A DNA stretch of 64,000 nucleotides, from positions 14,325,200 to 14,389,199 of the forward strand of contig NC_092287.1 of NCBI RefSeq assembly GCF_036320965.1, given 5' to 3'. Below the pieces are notes generated by a model. That model saw nothing but the letters and a program-made list of their open reading frames with translations, was not told the DNA's origin and ran no database searches. Positions 20,316 to 33,164 of the stretch are shown piece after piece (within the stretch, counting starts at the first letter, position 1; every line of letters begins with the position of its first letter). The stretch comes from Panulirus ornatus (taxonomy: Eukaryota; Arthropoda; Malacostraca; Decapoda; Palinuridae). The position numbers were made by a program, and so were the translations under genes.

Positions 20316-20589
20316 AATAAAGGCAGACAGTGTGAATTGTGTGCATGGGTATATATGTATGTGTCTGTGTGTGTATATATATGTGTACATTGAGATGTAT
20401 AGGTATGTATATTTGCGTATGTGGACGTGTATGTATATACTTGTGTATGGGGGTGGGTTGGGCCATTTCTTTCGTCTGTTTCCTTGCGCTACCTCGCAAA
20501 CGCGGGAGACAGCGACAAAGCAAAATAAAAGAAAATTAGATATATATATATATGTATATATATACATATTATACATATTGTATATATAT

Positions 20590-21745
20590 CATACATATTA
20601 TAATCTTAGTATCAATGATGGTCTGGACAAATTAGATAACTTTATTGTTGGTAAAATTTGTAAAATGATAAGTTTATGAACGCTCGTTGTATGTTTTGGA
20701 CAATCACATGTTTACCAAATGGCGTCCTAGCTTCGTCCCTTCGATGTATATCAACTGACTTATATCTGTCTCTTGTGTCTCCCCTAATGATGTGATTCTT
20801 ACACGAAAGTGCACTTGGGAACTTGTCGTGTTTCATTCTCCCCGTGGATTCGTAGGAATATCTTGATCACGCGCAAAATTGCGATCCTTTCCAACATGGA
20901 TTCCACATGGTTCTTCTATTACTTCTCTACAAGCTGTCCTGGACTTTCTCCTTTCGTTAGTGCTTTCTCCAAATCGCTAATCAAGGCCTACCAACTGAAT
21001 TTACGATTTGTATTTCTTAGGATTTGCCTTGATGAACAAGTGATGCCAAGATCTGTCCTACCTTAACGATTGTTGTAGTTGTCCGGTCGACCATTTGACC
21101 AATTCCAAAATATTGTTTTAAAGAAAAACATTCAATTAAGGAAACTTGAAATCGAAGGGGCTTTTCGCATTTCAAGAGAGATGAAACGTGCTTTTCAAAT
21201 GGCAATACCGACATACTGGAAGAACCGGATGTTGGACTATTGCTATGATAGCTTAAGGAAAGAATGCAATAGGCTATAAATGTCACTAAATTGTAAGTTG
21301 GACCATTTTATTAAAAACAGCGACTGGACCAAGAGCACAAATCCTTCTTTTGTGATAAACCTGTCAAATAAAAAACTAGATTAGGATTCCTTGTGTGCAT
21401 TAGGCTATGGTCTAAGTTTTGTGTGCTCTAACAGGGAAGCCAGCTGTGTTGATGTCACAAAGTCTTTTTGTAATTTAGAGAAACACAGTAATCTAAGCAA
21501 TGATGAAATTAATATCTGTAAAAGTTTAGTGTATGACAGTTCGTAAAAACCAGTGGAACCTAATTGCCCTAAAAGATTTATAAGAGCTATTAACACGTTA
21601 AAAAAAACAAGGATATACATATTACTAAAGCAGATATGGCTAACACCGTTGTGATTTTAGACAAAAGTAACTATTTATCTAAAATGAATGATCTTCACCA
21701 GAAAATTCTCTTGTATGCATCTATAAAGTGCCATGTAGAAATTGT
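20590..21745 (+). mobile_element. P1: Penelope-like element piece in tandem order
   Basis: 20596-20680 reads as a PLE C-terminus (SINDGLDKLDNFIVGKICKM). 20680-20880 is the 3' region with a hammerhead-like motif. 20880-21715 is the N-terminal part of a PLE protein, ending in the NTLKK-(K)-DIHITKADMANTVVILDKSNY region. That resembles the KADKGN block that precedes the RT core. At 21716-21737 it jumps to the GIY region (ASIKCHV, as in IYKVPC of P3), so the RT core is deleted. Several stops and shifts are present. Confidence 0.78.
20774..20822 (+). ncRNA. Hammerhead-ribozyme-like motif of P1 (core mutated)
   Basis: Helix I TCCC (20780-20783)/GGGA (20817-20820), core CTAATGA (20784-20790), helix II GTG/CAC, GAAA (20805-20808), a tiny self-complementary helix III agtgcact and a CTT cleavage triplet before 20817. 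This is the minimal type I layout described for PLE ribozymes. The core should be CTGATGA; the G to A change at the third position predicts loss of activity. One extra U lies between the core and helix II. Confidence 0.55.
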
Positions 21746-21765
21746 GATAAATGATACTTAATGAT

Positions 21766-23577
<1,812 letters not shown>

Positions 23578-23654
<77 letters not shown>
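23578..23654. repeat. (TA)n microsatellite
   Basis: TA tail expansion of L11, followed directly by the degraded L12. Confidence 0.95.
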
Positions 23655-23655
<1 letters not shown>

Positions 23656-24070
23656 AGATAAAGGTAGTATGTTTCATAAGAGAAACTTGGATGTTCTTGC
23701 TCTGAGTAAAACAAAGCTCTAGGGTAAAGGGAAGGAATGGTTTGGAAATGTCTTAGGAATAAAGCCAGGTGTTGGTGAGAGTATGTAGAGCTTAGGCAGA
23801 AGTAACACTATTCCTGAAGCAGGAGTTGTGGGAGTGTGTAATAGGGTGTAAAGAAGTATATTCTAGATTGATGTGTTTGAAATTGAAAGTGGATATTGAG
23901 AGATGGGTGATTATCAGTGCCTATGCACCTGGTCATGAGAAGGAGGATCATGAGAGGCAAGTGTCTTAGGAACATCTGAGTGAGTGTGTCAGCAATTTGA
24001 TGTAAGAGACTGGTTATTAGTGATGGGTGATTTAAATGCAAAGGTAAATTCCGTTGCTGTTGAAGGTATA
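23655..24070 (+). mobile_element. L12: degraded endonuclease segment of L
   Basis: Sense L endonuclease from [19 protein letters not shown] to GDLNAKVNSVAVEGIN, with several stops. It switches at 24070 to antisense RT sequence (L13). The substitution load matches the older subfamily seen in L13 and L14. Confidence 0.8.
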
Positions 24071-25806
24071 AATCACCAGCGCTGCATCATCAGCGAACAA
24101 GAACTGTCTCACTTCCCAAGCCCTCTCATTCACAACAGACTGCATACTTGCTCCTGTCTTCAGAACTCTTGCATTCACCTCCCTAACACCCCCATCCATA
24201 AACAAGTTAAACTACCATGGAGACATCACGCATCCCTGCCGCAAATCTACACTCTCTGAGAACCAACCACTTACCTCTCTTCCTGCTCGTACACATGTGT
24301 TACATCCTCGATAGAAACTTTTCACTGCCTCTAGCAACTTGCTTCCCACACCATACATTCTTAATACCTTACACAGCGAATCTCTATCAATTCTATCATA
24401 TGCCTTCTCCAGATCCATAAATACTACATGCAAATCCATTTGCTTTTCTAAGTGCTTCTCACATGCATTCCTCAAAGCAACCACCCGATCCACATATCCT
24501 CTACCACTTTCAATCAATACCCTACAATACAATATCCAGGGAATCCGCAGCAAACTTTTACCTCTATAATTTGAGCACTCATCTTTATCCCCTTTGCCTT
24601 TGTACATTGGCTATATATATACATTCTGCCAGTCCTCTGGCACCTCATCATTAGTCATCCATACATTGATAATCCTCACCAACCAGTCAACAACACAGTC
24701 ACCCCCTTTTTTAATTAAGTCCACTGCAATACCATCCGAACCTGCTGCCTTGCCGGCTTTCATCTGCCGCAAAGCTTTTATTACCTCTACTCTCTTTACC
24801 AAATCATTCTCACTAACCCTCGCACTTCGCCCACCAACTCGGCCAAAACACCCTATATCTGCCATTCTATCATCTAACACATTCTACCAGCCTTCAAAAT
24901 ACTCCATCTCCTTCTCACACCACCATTACTTGTTATTACCTCCCCATTAGCCCCCTTCACCGATGTTCCCATTCGTTCCCTTGTTTTACGCACTTTATTA
25001 ACCTTCTTCCAAAACATCTTTTTATTCTCCCTAGAATTTAACGATACTCTCTCACCCCAACTCTCAATTGCCCTCTTTTTCACCTCTTGCACCTTTCTCT
25101 TGACCTCCTGCCTATTTTTTTTATACATCTCCCAGTCATTTGCACTATTTCTCTGCGAAAATCACCGAAATGCCTCTCTCTTCTCTTCCACTAATATTTT
25201 TAGTTCTTCATTTTACCACTCACTACCCTTTCTAATCTGCCCACTTTCCACGCTTCTCATACCACAAGCATCTTTTGCACAAGCCATCACTGCTTCCCTA
25301 AATACATCCCATTCCTCCCCGTCTCCCCTTACGTCATTTCCTCTCACCTTTTTCCATTCTGCACTCAATCTCTCCTGGTAATTTCTTACACAAGTCTCCT
25401 TTCGAAGCGCACTTACTCTCACGACTCTCTTCACCCCAACATTAACTCTTCTTTTCTGAAAACCTCTACATACCTTCACCTTCGCCTCCACAAGATAATT
25501 ATCAGACATCCCTCCAGTTGCCCCTCTCAGCACATGAACGTCCAAAAGTCTCTCTTTCGCGCGCCTATCGATTAGCATGTAATCAAATAATACTCTCTGG
25601 CCATCTCTCTTACTTACATACGCATACTTATGTATATCTCTATTGTTAAACCAGGTATTCCCAATCACCAGTCCTCTTCCAGCACCCTAATATATAAACT
25701 CTTCACTATTTCCATTTACAACACTGAGCACCCCATTTACACCAATTATACCCTCAACTGCCTCATTACTCACCTTTGCTTTCAAATCACCAATCACTAT
25801 AACCTG
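24071..25806 (-). mobile_element. L13: older L copy, left arm of inverted duplication
   Basis: Minus-strand L running from the GDLKAKVSN block (25806) through endonuclease, linker and RT to the ADDAALV region (24071). It is broken by many stops. It shares private changes with L14 (NNRDIHKYAYVS, an internal TAG at the IYxGAE site, SALRKET/SELRKET with Arg), so the two come from one copy. Its 5' border coincides with the tRNA-like repeat, as does that of L14. Confidence 0.85.
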
Positions 25807-26225
25807 AGCCAGGTATCCCTTATTTCACAGACCAACCTTTAAGTTTGGATGAACGGCTAGGTTCATTGTGGACCGCCTGCAGCAACCAGGATTCGAACCT
25901 ATGCGCTCGATCCTGTCGGCCCACAAATGCAGCACCACGGAAGGTTACACTTATCCTTTCTTTCGATCAGGCTCATTTAATCACAATCTTACTATTTCTT
26001 CCCATTTTTTCGTTCTACGCTAAAAGCGTTAGTCGTCTCTCCTCAATGTTATCAAACCACAAATTCTATTTCTGAGGAACAGAAAAGTTTTCAAACGATG
26101 AATGGAATGAAGAAATTCGTTCTTCCTGTCTGTTTGTATCGGAACAATACTAACGAATATATACATACAGAATTTTTACGAGAAACATCAAATTACACAT
26201 TTCATTTTTTTTTCGGTAGAGTTGT
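25807..26225 (-). repeat. Left arm of inverted duplication with tRNA-like B box
   Basis: This ~415 bp arm matches the reverse complement of 27757-28166. On the minus strand it contains ggttcgaatcc, a perfect RNA polymerase III B box (near 25891-25901), about 60 bases after a less clear A-box region. It may be a tRNA-derived SINE that sat next to the older L copy before duplication. I could not fold a full cloverleaf. Confidence 0.7.
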
Positions 26226-26590
26226 AAGGTAAGAAATTACCTTTCGTTTGGATGGCTCTGGACGTATCTTTTTTCATCATATTTAGAAAATCCATATTTA
26301 TGTTGACAAGGCTCTATACGAGAAAACTTTGAGTTAAGTCCACTTAAACTTTCTTCCTGGGTATCCCTGAAAGGTGTTATTCCAGCGTTATACATTTCAC
26401 AGATGCCCAAGAAGAAAGTTTTTCTTCCATAGAGCTTTGTCAACATCATTGTGGTATTTCTAAATATAATAGAAAAGATACTTGCAGAGCTATGCAAACG
26501 AAAGGTAATTTCTTACCTTAAAACTCTACCGAAGAAAAATGAAATGTGTAATTAGATGTATGTCGTAAAGATTCTGTATAAATTTTTGTC
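26165..26590. repeat. Fold-back (palindromic) element
   Basis: Left arm about 26165-26375 and right arm about 26385-26590 are imperfect reverse complements. Shared blocks are the aattacacatttcat region, ggtaagaaattaccttt, atatttagaaa, tgttgacaa(g/a)gctctat and actttcttc-tggg. An 86-codon minus frame across both arms (26237-26497) arises from the palindrome and is not called as a gene. The structure could be a MITE-like fold-back transposon or a second, nested inversion. Confidence 0.7.
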
Positions 26591-27110
26591 TCCTCATGTC
26601 AGAAGTTTCCTAGGTTATCTGCTCTTGACGTAGACTTGACACAAAACTTTTTTAATTAGAATGCTAAGCTCGAATCGAACACCAAAACATGCCCAGAATG
26701 CGTGCAAAGTCAGCCATTCGGAAGATGATGCAAAGAGATTACGATCAGAGGTATTTCCTATAAAGGAGAGAGTCGAGAATGATATATAACTTGCTTTCAC
26801 TCATTCAGCGCGAAGGTATGATACCAAAGCATGATGGCCTTAGCCCTCAACCTATCCATGCGGATCAGCTTTGTCGTGCACAAGCAACGTACGGGATTAG
26901 TCCAAACAGAAAACGTGATAGTAACCGAATAGTTGAAAATAAAAAAGAAAGTAATACCGTCAAATCAGCATTCATGGAATCTCTCTATTTCATTAAAGTT
27001 CGAGGACGATGAGGATATAGGTCGGCTTTCAAACTAGATTCAGTGTGTGAATGGCAACCGTGTTACTGGCCATACCATTTTCATCAACAAAGAGATGTTT
27101 CTCTAAAATT

Positions 27111-27112
<2 letters not shown>
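26591..27112. other. Unassigned spacer
   Basis: Centre of the large inverted duplication. I see no repeat, RNA gene or convincing ORF; the short frame at 26779-27012 has no recognised motif. Confidence 0.4.

Positions 27113-27192
<80 letters not shown>
27113..27192. repeat. (TA)n microsatellite
   Basis: About 80 bp of TA directly before short element S1. Confidence 0.95.
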
Positions 27193-27194
<2 letters not shown>

Positions 27195-27428
27195 GGATAG
27201 GGGAGAAAGAATACTTCCCACGTATTCCCTGCGTGTCGTAGAAGGCGACTAAAAGGAGAGGGAGCGGGGGGCTGGAAATCCTCCCCTCTTGTTTTTTTTT
27301 TCTTTTTTAATTTTCCAAAAGAAGGAACAGAGAAGGGGGCCAGGTGAGGATATTCCCTCAGAGGCCCAGTCCTTTGTTCTTAACACTACCTTGCTAACGC
27401 GGGAAATGGCGAATAGTTTGAAAGAAAA

Positions 27429-27430
<2 letters not shown>
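27193..27430 (+). mobile_element. S1: short non-autonomous element of L
   Basis: The 5' module (ggggataggggagaaag...cctcccctct) is like the L leader. A T-rich stretch follows, then a middle block (ccaaaagaaggaacagag...). The 3' module is the stem-loop ctaccttgctaacgcggg and tail gaatagtttgaaagaaaaag(ta)n. It is about 235 bp with no ORF. The first bases tatccct are missing. Confidence 0.8.

Positions 27431-27516
<86 letters not shown>
27431..27516. repeat. (TA)n microsatellite
   Basis: TA tail expansion of S1, ending at the P2 PLE piece. Confidence 0.95.
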
Positions 27517-27519
27517 TCA

Positions 27520-27756
27520 TGAGTCCACGGGGAAAATGAAACACGATAATTTCCCAAGTGCACTTTCGTGTAATAATCACATCATCAGGGGAGACGCAAG
27601 GGAGAAATATAACAGTCAGTTGATATACAACGAAGAGACGTAGCTAGGACGCCATTTGGTAAACATGCGAGTGCACTTGGGAACTTATCGCGTTTCATTT
27701 TCCCCGTGGACTCATAGGAGTATCTTGATCACGCGCAAAATTGTGATCCTTTCCGA
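27520..27756 (-). mobile_element. P2: PLE terminal region, internally inverted
   Basis: 27520-27668 is the antisense form of the PLE 3' region seen in P1 and P3. 27669-27756 is the sense form of its last part (gtgcacttgggaacttatcg to tgatcctttcc). The shared ~47 bp makes a small palindrome with a ~100 bp spacer. No coding sequence remains. Confidence 0.75.
27552..27592 (-). ncRNA. Hammerhead-ribozyme-like motif of P2 (intact core)
   Basis: On the minus strand: helix I TCCC (27592-27589), core CTGATGA (27588-27582), helix II GTG/CAC with an AU-rich loop, GAAA (27567-27564), tiny helix III agtgcact, CTT triplet, then GGGA (27555-27552) closing helix I. The conserved core is complete, unlike P1 and P3. 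One extra U precedes helix II, and helix III is only about 3 bp, which would favour a dimeric form. Activity is unproven. Confidence 0.55.
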
Positions 27757-28166
27757 TACCGAAAAAAAAAAACAATGAAATGTGTAATTTGATGTTTGTC
27801 GTAAAAATTCTGTATGTATATTCGTTAGTATTGTTCCGATACAAACAGACAGGAAGAACGAATTTCTTCATTCCATTCATCGTTTGAAAACTTTTCTGTT
27901 CCTCAGAAATAGAATTTGTGGTTTGATAACATTGAGGAGAGACAACTAACGTTTTAGCGTAGAACGAAGAAATGGGAAGAAATAGTAAAATTGTGATTAA
28001 ATGAGCCTGATCGAAAGAAAGGATAAGTGTAACCTTCCGTGGTGCTGCATTTGTGGGCCGACAGGATCGAGCGCATAGGTTCGAATCCTGGTTGCTGCAG
28101 GCGGTCCACAATGAACCTAGCCGTTCATCCAAACTTAAAGGTTGGTCTGTGAAATAATGGGTACCT
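27757..28166 (+). repeat. Right arm of inverted duplication with tRNA-like B box
   Basis: Reverse-complement partner of 25807-26225, with the same B box ggttcgaatcc near 28079-28089. It runs without a break into L14 at the same L position where the left arm meets L13. This shows that tRNA-like repeat and L copy were duplicated together. Confidence 0.75.
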
Positions 28167-31100
28167 AGCTCAGGTTATAGTGATGGGTGATTTGAATGCA
28201 AAGGTGAGTAATGAGGCAGTTGAGGGTATATTTGGTGTCCATGGGGTGTTCATTGTTGTAAATGGAAATGGTGAAGAGTTTATACATTAGGGTGCTGAGA
28301 AAGGGCTAGTGATTGGGAATACCTGGTTTAACAATAGAGATATACATAAGTATGCGTATGTAAGTAGGAGAGATAGCCAGAGAGTATTATTTGATTAAGT
28401 GCTAATTAATAGGTGCGCGAAAGAGAGACTTTTGGATGTTAATGTGCTGAGAGGGGCAACTGGAGGGATGTATGACCATTATCTTGTGGAGACGAAGGTG
28501 AATATATGTAGAGGTTTTCAGAAAAGAAGAGAGAAAATTTGGTTGAAGAGAGTTGTGAGAGTAAGTGAGCTTCGAAAGGAGACTTGTGTGAGGAATTACC
28601 AGGAGAGATTGAGTGCAGAATGGAAAAAGGTGAGAGGATATGATGTAAGGGGAGTGGGGGAGGAATGGGATGTATTTAGAGAAGCAGTGATGGCTTGTGC
28701 AAAAAATGCTTGTGGCATGAGAAGCGTGGAAGATGGGCAGATTAGAAAGGGTAATGAGCGGTGGGATGAAGAAGTAAGGTTATTAGTGAGAGAGAAGAGA
28801 GAGGCATATCGACGATTTTCGAAGAGAAATGATACAAATGACTGGGAAAAAGTATAAAAGAAAGAGGCAGGAGGTCAAGAGAAAGGTGCAAGAGGTGAGA
28901 AAGAGGGCAAATGAGAGTTGGGGTGAGAGAGTATCATTAGATTTTAGGGAGAATAAGATGTTTTGGAAAGAAGGAAGTAAATATAGTGCATAAGACAATG
29001 GAACAAAAGGGAACATCGGTGGAGGGGGGGGGGGGCTAATGGGGAGGTTATAAGAAGTAATGGTGATGTGAGGAGATGTAAGTATTTTGAAGGTTGGTTG
29101 AATGTGTTAGATGGTAGAGTGGCAGATATAGGGTGTCTTGGTCGAGTTGGTGGGCGAAGTGAGACGGTTAGGGAGAATGATTTAGTATAAAGAGAAGAGG
29201 TAATAAGACCTTTGCGGAAGATGAAAGCCGGCAAGGCAGGAGGTTCGGATGGTATTGCAGTGGACTTAATCAACTAGTTGGTAAGGCTATTAATGTATCG
29301 ATGACTCATGATGATATGCCTGAGGATTGGCAGAATGCATATATAGAGCCATTGTAAAAAGGCAAAGGGGATAAAGATGAGTGCTCAAATTACAGAGGTA
29401 TAAGTTTGTTGAGTATTCGTGGGAAATTGTATGGGAGGGTATTGATTGAAAGGGTGAAAGCATGTACAGAGCATCAGATTGGGGAAGAGAAGTGTGGTGT
29501 CAGAAAAGCAAATGGATTTGTATGTAGTATTTATGGATATGGAGAAGGCATATGATGGAGATGATAGAGATGCTCTGTGGAAGGTATCAAGAATATATGG
29601 TGTGGGAAGCATGTTCGTAGAAGCTGTGAAAAGTTTCTATCGAGGATGTAAGGCATGTGTGCGAGTAGGAAGAGAGGAAAGTGATTAGTTTTCAGTGAAT
29701 GTCGGTTTGCGGCAGGGGTGTGTGATGTCTCCACGGTTAATTTGTTTATGGATGGGGTTGTTAGGGACGTGAATACAAGAGCTTTGAAGAGAGGAGCAAG
29801 TATGCAGTCTGTTGTGAATGAGAGGGCCTGGGAAGTGAGACAGTTCTTGTTCGCTGGTGATTCGGGTGAGAAACTGCAGAAGCTGGGGACTGAGTTTGGC
29901 AAAGTATGTGAAATAAGAGAGCTCTGAAGAGAGGAGCAAGTATGCAGTCTGTTGTAAATGAGAGAGCCTGGAAGTGAGACAGTTCTTGTTCGCTGGTGAT
30001 TCGGGTGAGAAACTGCAGAAGCTGGGGACTGAGTTTGGTAAAGTGTGTGAAATAAGAAACCTGAGAGTAGATGTGAATAAGGTACAGTAGGGTTGTGGAA
30101 CAAGTCAATTGGGAGGTAAGTTTGAATGGAGGAAAACTGGAGGAAGTGTAGTGTTTTAGATATCTGTAAGTGGATTTGGCAGCGGATGGAACCATGGAAC
30201 CGGAAGTGAGTCACGGGGTGGGGGAGGGGGTGAAAGCTCTGGGAGCGTTGAAAAATGTGTGGAAGGCAACAAAATTCTCTCGAAAAGCAAAAAGGGGTAT
30301 GTTTTGAGAAACAGTGGTTCCAACAATGTTATATGATTGCGAGACGTGGGCTATAGATAGAGTTGTGCGGAAGAGGCTGGATGTATTGGAAATAAGATGT
30401 TTGAAGACAACATGAGGTGTGAGGTGGTTTGCTTGAGTAAGTAATGAAAAGGTAAGAGAGATGTGTGGTAATAAAAAGAGTGTGGTTGAGAGAGCAGAAG
30501 AGGGTATTTTGAAATGGCTTGTTCACATGGAGAGAATGAGTGAAGAAAGATTGACAAAGAGTGAATATGTGTCAGAGGTGGAGGGAACGAGGAGAAGCGG
30601 AAGACCAAATTGGAGGTGGAAAGATGGAGTGAAAAAGATCTTGAGCGATCGGGGCCTGAACATGCAGGAGGGTGAAAGGCATGCAAGGAATAGAGTGGAT
30701 TGGAACGATGTGGTATACCGTGGTCGACGTGCTGTCAATGGATTGGACCAGGGCATGTGAAGCGTCTGGGGTAAACCATGGAAAGTTTTGTGGGGCCTGG
30801 AAGTGGAAAGGGAGCTTTGGTTTCGGTGCATTATACATGACAGCTAGGGACTGAGTGTGAACGAATGTGGCCTTTGTCATCTTTTCCTAGCGCTACTTCG
30901 CGCGAATGCGGAGGTTGGGTGTTGTCATTTCATGTGTGGTGGGGTGGCGCCGGATATGAATATAGGCAGTAAGTATGAATTATGTAAATGAGTATATGGG
31001 TATATATCTGTGTATGTGTATATATATGTATACGTTGAATGTATAGTTATGGATATGTGCGTGTGTGGACGAGTATGTATATACATGTGTATGTGGGTGG

Positions 31101-31180
31101 GTTGGGCCATTCTTTCGTCTGTGTCCTTGTGCTTCCTCGCTAACGCGGGAGACAGCGACAAAGTATAATGAATGAACAAA
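28167..31180 (+). mobile_element. L14: older L copy, right arm, with long 3'UTR
   Basis: Sense L from [18 protein letters not shown] through degraded RT to the C-terminus (stop near 30725) and long-form 3'UTR (to about 31180, tail aaagtataatgaatgaa). Many stops and indels are present. The catalytic FADD box is deleted (ttcgctggtgattcgggtgag). It shares private mutations with L13. A ~140 bp internal tandem duplication lies at 29781-30060. Confidence 0.88.
29781..30060 (+). repeat. Internal tandem duplication (~140 bp x 2)
   Basis: Units 29781-29920 and 29921-30060 both run from gctttgaagagaggagcaag (gctc in the second) to gtgtgtgaaataaga. Both carry the same deletion of the FADD box, so the deletion came first. 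The second unit also lost one G. Confidence 0.85.
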
Positions 31181-31330
31181 TAACGAGTATGCAATGATAG
31201 GTTTTCTGCATATGCTTAACGTAAATTTCTTTCCCTGCCTATGGCTTATGCAATCTAAAAATGGTAACATACCATTATTTTCATTGCCATATATGTACGG
31301 ACTCATCAAAACACATTAATATTATTTCCA

Positions 31331-31750
31331 GCAAGATCTATAGTGAGTTCAAAATGGTTAGTTTCTTTATTAAGCCCTGTAGTGGGTAGGATATCAAATT
31401 CTAATATTATGAACAATGTAAATCTTGTTACCAAGCTTAACAGTATCAATGTTGATTTTGATTTCAAATTTCTTGGCTTTGATGTTTCCTCACTTTTCAC
31501 AAAAGTTCCAGTTGATGACCTAGAATATCTATTTGATGTTTTGCATGATATTTCTTTACCAGTTTCAAAGCATATTTTAACTGAACTGATAAAATTGTGT
31601 ATAAAAGACGGAGTATTTCAATTCAGTAGAGAATATTATGCTAAAAAATTTGATATGGCAATGGGTAATCTTCTTTCTCCTATACTAAGTAATCTTTATA
31701 TGGAATTTTTTAAAACAAAATTACTAAAGATACCTTACCTTCTAATGTAA
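31331..31750 (+). pseudogene. Penelope-type reverse transcriptase fragment
   Basis: The frame reads PARSIVSSKWLVSLLSPVVG, then FLGFDVSSLFTKVPVDD (first catalytic Asp at 31481-31483) and DMAMGNLLSPILSNLYMEFF. These are hallmark PLE RT blocks, distinct from the LINE RT. Just downstream, in another frame, NVNWFRHVHDVL stands where NWFRYVDD is expected, so the second catalytic Asp pair is damaged. No polymerase activity is possible. Confidence 0.85.
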
Positions 31751-32211
31751 ACTGGTTTAGGCATGTACATGATGTTCTTCCATCAAATTCACTGTAGAAA
31801 ATGAAAATAATGGTATGTTACAATTTTTGATTGCATTATCGATAGGAAAGGACACAAGTTTAAGTTTTGCATATGCAGAAAATCTACGAATGTATGCTCA
31901 TATATTCATTATTACTCACCTCAACTTGAAAGAGTTAAATTATCATCATTTCAGTCTATGTTCCTTAGGACATTACGTATTTGCAGTCCAGAGTTTATTG
32001 ATGAGTCTTAGAAGATATATTCTATTTAATCTCAGTTCAAGTACCCTAGATCTTTCATTGATAAATCCTTAAGTTAGCGAAGAAATCATTTTATAGAGTT
32101 GAGCCTAAACCTCCCGCTGACACCAAGAATATTTTAGTTCTCCCTTTTACTGATATTTTTACTATACCTCCCATGTTGCTTAAATCCTTTGATGTAAAAG
32201 TTGCCTTCAGC

Positions 32212-32420
32212 AAAAATAATACTATTAAGTATATCTTAATCAGAAACTTACCAGTGAATTTTCCTGGATACATCTATAAAGTGCCATGCAGTTTCATGTT
32301 GGGCACACTGGTAAGGATCTTACTATAAGACTCAAGCAACATAATTATAGTATAAATACAGAACAAGAATCAAAAGCCTTCTTTAATCTCGTTAAGAACT
32401 ATGATCATTGTATTCACTAG
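32212..32420 (+). pseudogene. GIY-YIG endonuclease remnant of P3
   Basis: PVNFPGYIYKVPCS is followed, after a frameshift, by HVGHTGKDLTIRLKQHNYS and FFNLVKNYDHCIH. This matches the PLE nuclease plan of a GIY strand, a YVGQTG-like strand and a helix with Arg and His. The second motif has HVG for YVG. The domain would provide target nicking for PLE; here it is dead. Confidence 0.75.
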
Positions 32421-32663
32421 ATATCAACTAACTCCAATATCACTGAATCTTCCAATACTAGATACATAAAGAATTATAACCTTAATGGTAATGATTGTCT
32501 ATACTAATTTGAAAACTTTAATGTGTAAACAATTTACCTTATTGTCCACATAATAAATTTATGATACTCTCGTTGTCTGTCTTGAACAATCTCTTTTTTA
32601 ACAAATGAAGTCCTAGATACGTCTTTTAGTTTTATATCAACTAACAGTTATATTTCTTTCTTG

Positions 32664-32710
32664 TATCTCCTCTGACAATGTGATTATTACACGAAAGTGA
32701 ACTTGGGAAC
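32664..32710 (+). ncRNA. Hammerhead-ribozyme-like motif of P3 (core mutated)
   Basis: Same architecture as P1 and P2, with core CTGACAA (32672-32678) where the sixth base should be G, and GAAA at 32693-32696. The G to A change at an essential core base predicts inactivity. Helix III reads agtgaact, so its pairing is also weakened. Confidence 0.5.
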
Positions 32711-32785
32711 TTCACATGTTTCATTCTCCCCGTGGACTCATAGGAATATACTTGATCACGCAAAAAAATGTGATTCTTTCCAAAA

Positions 32786-33164
<379 letters not shown>

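Larger units (their letters stand above)
18896..20540 (+). mobile_element. L9: 5'-truncated L LINE with long 3'UTR
   Basis: It begins at GFRSGRGCVDQVF in RT and runs to the stop near 20084. The long-form 3'UTR (about 20085-20520) contains the extra ~250 bp missing from most copies. Point changes include GLWQWCVMS for GLRQGCVMS, FGDD for LLFADD and TGG to TAG at 19974-19976. It is older than L8. Confidence 0.9.
31185..32785 (+). mobile_element. P3: Penelope-like element with RT and GIY-YIG remnants
   Basis: 31196-31295 is an inverted fragment (minus strand NENNGMLPFLDCISHRQGKK) whose sense counterpart is at about 31797-31890. The sense body begins at YGLIKTH (31294) and runs through RT, a FLDC-type block, a GYIYKVPCS GIY region (about 32266-32292) and HVGHTGKDLTIRLKQH. 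The C-terminal part and 3' region to about 32785 follow. The inner order fits canonical PLEs. Stops and shifts are frequent. Confidence 0.85.

Noticed and set aside
20809..21286. Separate small genes in P1
   Set aside because: They are pieces of the PLE terminal region and N-terminal coding part, broken by stops.
26237..26497. 86-codon minus-strand ORF as a gene
   Set aside because: It spans both arms of the fold-back structure; its two halves are reverse complements, so the frame is a by-product.
26640..26730. tRNA-like sequence on the minus strand (gttcgattcgagc)
   Set aside because: Only a weak B-box resemblance; no A box or cloverleaf.
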